Origin: an uncultured Bacteroidales bacterium
Lineage (GTDB): Bacteria > Bacteroidota > Bacteroidia > Bacteroidales > F082
Direction: 5' to 3'
NCBI GenBank assembly: GCA_900317155.1
Contig: ONFO01000007.1
Coordinates: 179,648 to 243,647 of the forward strand
Length of the DNA: 64,000 nucleotides
The notes below the pieces were generated by a model. That model was not told the origin of the DNA, did not search any database, and worked only from the letters and a program-made list of their open reading frames with translations. The position numbers and the translations under genes were made by a program. Each line of letters opens with the position of its first letter. The first letter of the stretch is position 1. Of this stretch, positions 58,912 through 64,000 are shown in pieces.

Positions 58912-60672
58912 TTATCCTCCAATTTCATCCAATTCGAGCCAACGTAATTCTTTCTCGTCCAACAAGTCCTTAATCTCCTGCAAGCGGTTGCCCATTTCAT
59001 GCAGTTTCTGGTAGTCGGTCTCGTTGTTTAAGGCTTCGGTTAGACTTTGTTTCTCCTTTTCAAGTGCCTCCATCTCTTGCGCAAGCATCTCGTATTCACG
59101 CTGTTCCTTAAAGGAGCGCTTCACCTTCTCACGTTGCTTCACAGGTTTGGGCTCTTCTTTCTTCTGTGCCGATTTCTCCTTGCGTTCCTCTTTTAATTTG
59201 GCATCGAGATAGTCCTTGTATTGGCTGTAGTTGCCCATGAATCCTTTCACCATGCCATCGCCTTGGAAGACAAAGAGCTGGTCGACAACTTGGTCCATGA
59301 AGAAACGGTCGTGCGAGACCACTAAAAGGCAACCTTTGTAGCCTTGCAGGAAGTCCTCAAGTTTCTGTAAAGTCAACAAGTCCAAGTCGTTGGTGGGCTC
59401 GTCGAGGATGAGGAAGTTGGGATTCTGTACCAAAATGGTCAATAGGTAGAGTCGCCGTTTCTCGCCACCACTGAGCAAGGCCACGGGCTGGCGGTGCATC
59501 TTGTAAGGGAACATGAAATGCGCCAACAATTGGTCAGCGGTATAGACTTTGTCCTTGCCGTAGGTCATCACCTCGGCAATGTCGCGCACGGTGCTAATCA
59601 CGGTCTTGCTTTCGTCAAACTTTATACCTTCCTGGCGGTAGTAGCCGTAGGTGACCGTTTCGCCCGTTTTTACCCTTCCTTTGTCGGGCTGAATCGCTCC
59701 GGTGATGAGGTTGAGGAAAGTGGACTTCCCCACCCCGTTCTTGCCAATCAAGCCGATGCGCTCGCCTCGCTTGAAGACATAGTCGAAATCCTTGAGCACC
59801 GTCAAGTCGCCAAACGACTTCGACACATTGCTGAGTTCCAATATCTTGCCGCCTAAACGCTGCATCTGCAAACCGAACTCAAGGCGTTCGTCCTGCTCTT
59901 GGTATTTTGCACGTTCCTTAAGGTCGTAAAACGCGTCGATGCGGCTCTTCGACTTGCCTGTGCGGGCCTGCGGGGTGCTACGCATCCATTCCAACTCGTA
60001 TTTCAACAGCTGGCTGTTGCGCTCGGCAGTGGCACGTTTCACCTCCTCGCGTTCGCGGCTCTTCTGCACATAATAGTCGAAGTTGCCGTTGTGGGTGTAC
60101 ATCACGCCTTGGTAGAGCTCAAAGATCTTATTGCACACGCGGTCAAGGAAATAGCGGTCGTGGGTCACCATGAGCAGGGTCATGCTCGATTGGGTAAGGA
60201 ATTTCTCCAACCACTCCACCATCTCCACATCAAGGTGGTTGGTGGGCTCGTCAAGAATCAGGAAGTCAGGCTCATGCAGCAGTACTAAAGCCAAAGCCAG
60301 ACGCTTCACCTGTCCGCCCGAGAGCTCGTCAACCGACTGCTCCAAGTTGGTGATGGCGAAGCGGGTCAGATATTGCCGTGCCTTGAGGTGTTGCTCATCA
60401 TTGAGGTCGGCCAACAAGTCCGAAATACGCGTTCCAGAAGGATACACAGGCAGTTGCTCCAAGTAGCCGATTTTAATGTCGTTGGCGTAGGTGATGGTCC
60501 CCGAGTCGGGCGACTCCTTCCCCACCAAAATCTTTAGCATCGTCGACTTGCCCGAGCCGTTGGTGGCAATCAATGCCGTCTTGTCGCCTTTCTCGATGCC
60601 AAAGGTAACGTCTTCGAACAGCGTCTTGATGCCGTATGACTTGGATATCGCGTTGACCGACAGATAGTTCAT
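58912..60672 (-). CDS. ABC-F family ATPase (Uup-like)
   Basis: The 586-residue cytoplasmic protein has two ABC domains and no membrane span. Walker A motifs are ATNGSGKSTML (about 35) and GKNGVGKSTFL (about 318). Signatures are LSGGQVKRLALA and LSGGEKRRLYLL, and Walker B motifs are LILDEPTNHLDVEMVEWLE and LILDEPTNDLDLLTLQKLE. A linker and a C-terminal coiled coil rich in Lys/Glu (about 495-580) match Uup-type ABC-F proteins. Members act on ribosomes or DNA intermediates; the exact role here is open. Its start overlaps the VOC gene by 4 bp. Confidence 0.93.
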   Translation of the reverse strand: MNYLSVNAISKSYGIKTLFEDVTFGIEKGDKTALIATNGSGKSTMLKILVGKESPDSGTITYANDIKIGYLEQLPVYPSGTRISDLLADLNDEQHLKARQYLTRFAITNLEQSVDELSGGQVKRLALALVLLHEPDFLILDEPTNHLDVEMVEWLEKFLTQSSMTLLMVTHDRYFLDRVCNKIFELYQGVMYTHNGNFDYYVQKSREREEVKRATAERNSQLLKYELEWMRSTPQARTGKSKSRIDAFYDLKERAKYQEQDERLEFGLQMQRLGGKILELSNVSKSFGDLTVLKDFDYVFKRGERIGLIGKNGVGKSTFLNLITGAIQPDKGRVKTGETVTYGYYRQEGIKFDESKTVISTVRDIAEVMTYGKDKVYTADQLLAHFMFPYKMHRQPVALLSGGEKRRLYLLTILVQNPNFLILDEPTNDLDLLTLQKLEDFLQGYKGCLLVVSHDRFFMDQVVDQLFVFQGDGMVKGFMGNYSQYKDYLDAKLKEERKEKSAQKKEEPKPVKQREKVKRSFKEQREYEMLAQEMEALEKEKQSLTEALNNETDYQKLHEMGNRLQEIKDLLDEKELRWLELDEIGG

Positions 60673-61133
60673 TTCGCGAAACGCTTGACGTATTCGATGG
60701 GATATTGCGATTTCTCCGAGACCTGCTCCACCGTCATGCCCGATTCAAACAACCGCTTGATGACGGCATCCATAGGCTCACCGACTTCAATGATATGGAA
60801 GTCAGGGTCATAGAAACGAACAATGCGTTGACCCCAAGGCGCTTCCTCAACAGGATGGACATACTTTATCTCAGGGAACTCCTTCAGGTATTCAAGGAAC
60901 TTGTCGAAGTCCTTCTCCTCGAAATACAACTCGGCATTATTCGACTTCCTACGGACCGTATTCGTATGGATCATCGCCTTCCATTTCTTCACCTCTTGCA
61001 GGGCGAAACCTCCTTCAAATTGGACGTTCTCTCCAAAGTTGAAGGCAACGCGGTCGCCAATCACCTCTTCGTAGAATGTGATGGCTTTCTCCATGTCGGT
61101 AACCACCAATAGTGGACATTTGAATTTCAGCAT
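60669..61133 (-). CDS. VOC/glyoxalase-like protein with C-terminal extension
   Basis: The 154-residue protein has a VOC (bleomycin-resistance/glyoxalase) fold of two beta-alpha-beta units: LKFKCPLLVVTDMEKAITFY, EVIGDRVAFNFGENVQFEGG and EAPWGQRIVRFYDPDFHIIE. A C-terminal helical extension of about 30 residues (DAVIKRLFESGMTVEQVSEK) resembles a short HTH. Substrate unknown. On the minus strand a TATTTTTGC box is at 61161-61153. The stop overlaps the ABC-F start by 4 bp. Confidence 0.85.
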   Translation of the reverse strand: MLKFKCPLLVVTDMEKAITFYEEVIGDRVAFNFGENVQFEGGFALQEVKKWKAMIHTNTVRRKSNNAELYFEEKDFDKFLEYLKEFPEIKYVHPVEEAPWGQRIVRFYDPDFHIIEVGEPMDAVIKRLFESGMTVEQVSEKSQYPIEYVKRFAK

Positions 61134-61165
61134 AACTCTAAGTTTTGATACCGCAAAAATAAGAA

Positions 61166-61193
61166 AAGCCTCGCATCATCAGACACGAGGCTT
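61166..61193 (-). terminator. Terminator after the aldose epimerase gene
   Basis: AAGCCTCG (61166-61173) and CGAGGCTT (61186-61193) form the stem. On the minus strand it is followed by TTCTTATTTTT, which also supplies the -7 box of the VOC gene. Confidence 0.7.
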
Positions 61194-61214
61194 CAACTTT
61201 TTATCAATTAGGTG

Positions 61215-62360
61215 TCATTTCTTCTCCTTGGGCAACACTGCAAACTTATAGATGCAAAGCTGGTGGTATTCCTCGCTGGGATTCAGCACTGGGACGGGAG
61301 TCAAGCTCTCATGGTTGATGGCATCAGGGAAGAACTGGGTCTCCAAAGCCAGACCTTCACGGAAGTTCAATGGCTTGCCACACTTACCTGTGCCCTTACC
61401 GTTGAAGAAGTTACCGCTATAGAACTGTAGTCCCACCTGGTCGCTCCAAACCTGCATCTCGCGGCCGCTTGTCGGGTCGGTCAACGTGGCATCCCAAGTG
61501 TAGGCCTTGGGGTCATTCTTGTCGACAATCCAGTTGTGGTCGTAGCCCTTGGCGTATCTGAGTTGCTCATCATCGGCGGCGATGTTCTCACCAATGCGAT
61601 GCTTCTCACGGAAATCGAAAGGCGTATTCTTCACACCCAAAAACTTGCCATCAGGAATCAGCTGGTCATTGATGGTAGTCATGTAGCGTGAGTTGATTTG
61701 AAGCTCGTGGTCGAGAATATTCCCATTGCCCTCGCCTTTCAGGTTGAAGAAGGAGTGGTGTGAGAAGTTGCAAAGCGTTGTGCTGTCGGTGGTGGCGGCA
61801 TAACGAATCTGGAACTGGTTGTCGTGCGTCAAGGTGTAGCTCATGGTCACATCGAGATTGCCTGGGAAACCGTCTTCGCCATCGGCAAACACGGTGTGCA
61901 TCTGAAGCACGCTGTCGTTGACCGAGACCACGTCCCAAACGCGGCTGTCGGCACCGACAAGACCGCCATGAAGTGTGTTCTCTCCATCATTCTTTGTCAA
62001 TTGATACGCAACACCATTCAAGGAGAAAGTGCCCTTGGAAATGCGGTTGGCACAACGCCCCACCACGGCACCAAGATAGCGTTCACCGTCGTTATTCACA
62101 TACTTGTTGATATGGTCGTAGCCAAGAACGATATCTTCATAGCTATTGTTGCAGTCGGGCATCCAGAGGGAAACCACACGCCCACCATAATTGGTGACCT
62201 GCATCGTCAAAAATCCATTGTGTAAGGTATAAAGAGAAACATTCTTGCCATCAACAATCATATTGAAGTTCTCGGTAGGAATCAACTTGACTTCTTTCTT
62301 CTTAGGTCCGCAACTGACTAACAATAAAGCCATTGCAAAAATCGATAATGCTTTTTTCAT
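61215..62360 (-). CDS. Aldose 1-epimerase lipoprotein
   Basis: The 381-residue protein begins MKKALSIFAMALLLVSCG, a lipoprotein signal with Cys 17. The epimerase fold follows, with NYGGRVVSLWMPD, GRCANRISKGTFSLNG, NTLHGGLVG, the catalytic-His segment NFSHHSFFNL and the catalytic Glu in LALETQFFPDAIN. It interconverts alpha and beta anomers of aldoses such as galactose, here outside the cytoplasm on the inner or outer membrane. Its promoter is TTTG at 62426-62423, 20 bp, TAATTTTGC at 62402-62394 (minus). A terminator follows at 61166-61193. Confidence 0.92.
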   Translation of the reverse strand: MKKALSIFAMALLLVSCGPKKKEVKLIPTENFNMIVDGKNVSLYTLHNGFLTMQVTNYGGRVVSLWMPDCNNSYEDIVLGYDHINKYVNNDGERYLGAVVGRCANRISKGTFSLNGVAYQLTKNDGENTLHGGLVGADSRVWDVVSVNDSVLQMHTVFADGEDGFPGNLDVTMSYTLTHDNQFQIRYAATTDSTTLCNFSHHSFFNLKGEGNGNILDHELQINSRYMTTINDQLIPDGKFLGVKNTPFDFREKHRIGENIAADDEQLRYAKGYDHNWIVDKNDPKAYTWDATLTDPTSGREMQVWSDQVGLQFYSGNFFNGKGTGKCGKPLNFREGLALETQFFPDAINHESLTPVPVLNPSEEYHQLCIYKFAVLPKEKK

Positions 62361-62393
62361 CTTTTTCGATTTCTATTCTTCTAAAATTGGGCT

Positions 62394-62426
62394 GCAAAAT
62401 TACAAAAACTCATTCTATCCTGCAAA
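62394..62426 (-). promoter_or_regulatory. Promoter of the aldose epimerase gene
   Basis: On the minus strand TTTG (62426-62423), 20 bp, TAATTTTGC (62402-62394): a consensus Bacteroidota promoter about 34 bp upstream of the start codon. Confidence 0.68.
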
Positions 62427-62433
62427 CAGAATT

Positions 62434-63885
62434 TTATTTTGTTCTAACTACACCCTGATAGTCAACCTCTTTGTGTTTGCGCAAAAAATCAATTATCATT
62501 TCCTCGGAAGTCTTGAACAAGCTCCTGCCTTCATCCTCACTTTCAATATTAACCGTTGAGGCCATATAGCTATTGAATGCCACTTTATACACCTTGTTCG
62601 TGGAGAAATTCGCCCCATCCATGTTGACCCACACGCTTCTACCATCGTCGCTCACCGTATAGGTCATGCCCGAAACGTAGGAAGGAAAGCCGCCGTTTTT
62701 TCTGTAGGAATTAAGGATGAACTTCTTCACCTGAGCGCCAGTCATCTGATAAACAACCACCTCGTTGTTGAACGGGTCGATGCTGTAGACGTCCTTCACC
62801 GTGATGGGGCCTTGCTTCAGGTAGTTGACGCGAACGCCGCCCGTATTCTGGAAGGCAAAGTCGGCGCCACTCATCTCGCGAAGGGCATCCGTCATCATGC
62901 ATCCGATTTCCTCTGGGGTCTCAAACTTGGTCTTTGCTGTCGCAATGGGCTCGTTCAAGGCAGGGGCATCGTTGAATTCATTCAATAGCTTCTTGATTTC
63001 GGGTTTTTCCTTGCGCACCTTATTAACGTCTAACACGACAGCCTCCTTCCCCACGACTTTATGGTCTTTCAGCCTGATTTTCACCAAAGTAGCATACTTC
63101 AAATGCGAGCCTGACTGGGTAATCAACACGCCGTTGGTCTCAGACGGATTCTCGATCAAGGTATGGCTATGACCTCCAATGATGACATCGATCCAAGGAT
63201 TGGCTTGGGCAAGCTCCAGGTCATCCTCAAAACCGCAATGCGAGAGCAGAATCACCACATCGTTCTCGTTTCTGAGGTATTTGTAATCGGGCAACACCAC
63301 TTTAGGATTTTTGAAGCTCACCAGCTTCAACTTATCAGGATGCGCTCCTGGGATGCCGTCGTGACGGACTTCAATCATGCCCACCACGGCCATCTTCACC
63401 CCATGTTGCTCCATGGTCACAAAGGGTTTGATATCGAGATTGACCGCCGCAGGAATAATGACATTAGCACAGAGGAATGGAAAATTAGCCCGTTTGATGT
63501 CGTTACGCAAGTTGTCGACGTCACCGTCCCATTCGTGGTTGCCTACCGTGGTAAGGTCGAAGCCCGTTTGGTTCATCAGCTCAATCATGGGATAATTGAC
63601 GGGATCGTATTGGTTGTTGATCGGATTGCCTGTGCGGTTGTCGCCAGCCGAGAAAAGCAAAAGGTCGGGATAGATGGCACGAAGGCTGTCAACCATAGTG
63701 GCGAACTTGGGGAACATGTCGATGTTGGCGTGCATGTCGTTGACCGACAGGATGACAATTTCGGTCTCATCTGCAGCGGGTTGGTTTCTTGACGATTCAG
63801 ATGGGCTATCCAGTTGATTGCGAAGGACAAGATACAAGACCACCGCCACCAAGGCGAGAGCTAATAACAGTTTCTTTTTGTTCAT
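62434..63885 (-). CDS. Membrane-anchored bifunctional UDP-sugar hydrolase/5'-nucleotidase family protein
   Basis: I start at the ATG at 63885 (MNKKKLLLALALVAVVLYLV), giving a 483-residue protein with an N-terminal membrane anchor. The metallophosphatase domain has ILSVNDMHANID, FSAGDNRTGNPINN, VGNHEWDGD, ILLSHCGFED and IIGGHSHTLIENP. The 5_nucleotid_C domain follows (FAFQNTGGVRVNYLKQGPIT, VKDVYSIDPFNNEVVVYQMT, GAQVKKFILNSY). It should hydrolyse nucleotides or UDP-sugars at the cell envelope. Upstream, near 63955-63965 on the minus strand, is a TATTTTTGC-like -7 box. Confidence 0.92.
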   Translation of the reverse strand: MNKKKLLLALALVAVVLYLVLRNQLDSPSESSRNQPAADETEIVILSVNDMHANIDMFPKFATMVDSLRAIYPDLLLFSAGDNRTGNPINNQYDPVNYPMIELMNQTGFDLTTVGNHEWDGDVDNLRNDIKRANFPFLCANVIIPAAVNLDIKPFVTMEQHGVKMAVVGMIEVRHDGIPGAHPDKLKLVSFKNPKVVLPDYKYLRNENDVVILLSHCGFEDDLELAQANPWIDVIIGGHSHTLIENPSETNGVLITQSGSHLKYATLVKIRLKDHKVVGKEAVVLDVNKVRKEKPEIKKLLNEFNDAPALNEPIATAKTKFETPEEIGCMMTDALREMSGADFAFQNTGGVRVNYLKQGPITVKDVYSIDPFNNEVVVYQMTGAQVKKFILNSYRKNGGFPSYVSGMTYTVSDDGRSVWVNMDGANFSTNKVYKVAFNSYMASTVNIESEDEGRSLFKTSEEMIIDFLRKHKEVDYQGVVRTK

Positions 63886-64000
63886 AAGCCGACAGATTTG
63901 CGGCAAACCTTAGATTTGCAGCGTGGTTGTCTGCGAACTAGGAATGCAAGAGCAAAAATAGTAAATTTGCGCGAAATACTGATAGAAAGTCTATAAAAAA

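Overview
The window looks like a chromosome segment from an uncultured gut- or rumen-type member of the order Bacteroidales (phylum Bacteroidota). The evidence is the set of TAnnTTTGC promoter boxes, often with a TTG or TTTG box 19-21 bp upstream; weak Shine-Dalgarno signals with A/T-rich leaders; a short primary sigma factor without region 1.1; type IX secretion C-terminal sorting domains; Oar-type and OMP_b-brl TonB-linked barrels; a PG0541-type protein beside an RND pump; and many lipoprotein signals. I see no phage, insertion sequence, cas gene or rRNA. Family and genus cannot be fixed from the sequence alone.

Layout. 1-3.2 kb: the start of a DUF456 membrane protein and two envelope proteins (a PorV/FadL-like barrel and a helix-hairpin-helix protein). 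3.2-6.4 kb: an AAA_14/DUF4143 ATPase preceded by four copies of an 18-bp motif at an exact 32-bp period, then a CotH-kinase-like T9SS cargo. 6.4-9 kb: clpS and a RelA-type (p)ppGpp synthetase whose hydrolase site is lost. 9-14.1 kb: an exopolysaccharide assembly block (flippase, two tandem Wzz-like proteins, O-antigen ligase/polymerase) without glycosyltransferases. 14.1-20.6 kb: a membrane-anchored LuxR-like regulator, an outer-membrane barrel receptor, a lipoprotein phosphoesterase, a small barrel and a second T9SS cargo. 20.6-24 kb: sodB, the primary sigma factor and an HtrA protease.

24-36 kb is mostly housekeeping: GNAT, mltG, phosphomannomutase, a TPR lipoprotein, a MORN-type protein, recR, a PfkB kinase, and a tightly overlapping minus-strand operon (small membrane protein, mutL, rhomboid, EEP hydrolase, glmM). 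36.4-45.7 kb holds two paralogous Oar-type TonB-dependent receptors flanking a LPP20-like protein. The second receptor has a PEGA module where the first has a carboxypeptidase-regulatory-like domain. 45.8-48.7 kb: a five-repeat DUF349 protein, tRNA-Ser(GCT), tRNA-Pro(TGG) and a YegP-like protein. 48.7-56.8 kb: a LytS/LytR two-component system divergent from a TolC-adaptor-RND-PG0541 efflux operon. 57.7-58.4 kb: a DUF4160/DUF2442-HTH pair with an 18-bp perfect palindrome inside its promoter. 58.4-64 kb: a lipoprotein, ABC-F and VOC genes, a lipoprotein aldose epimerase and a 5'-nucleotidase.

The strongest candidates for something undescribed are the repeat array with its ATPase (4.6 kb), the domain-swapped receptor pair with its linking gene (36.4-45.7 kb), and the palindrome-controlled DUF4160/DUF2442 module (57.7 kb). 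No database searches were possible. Family names rest on recognised motifs, and residue positions are approximate.
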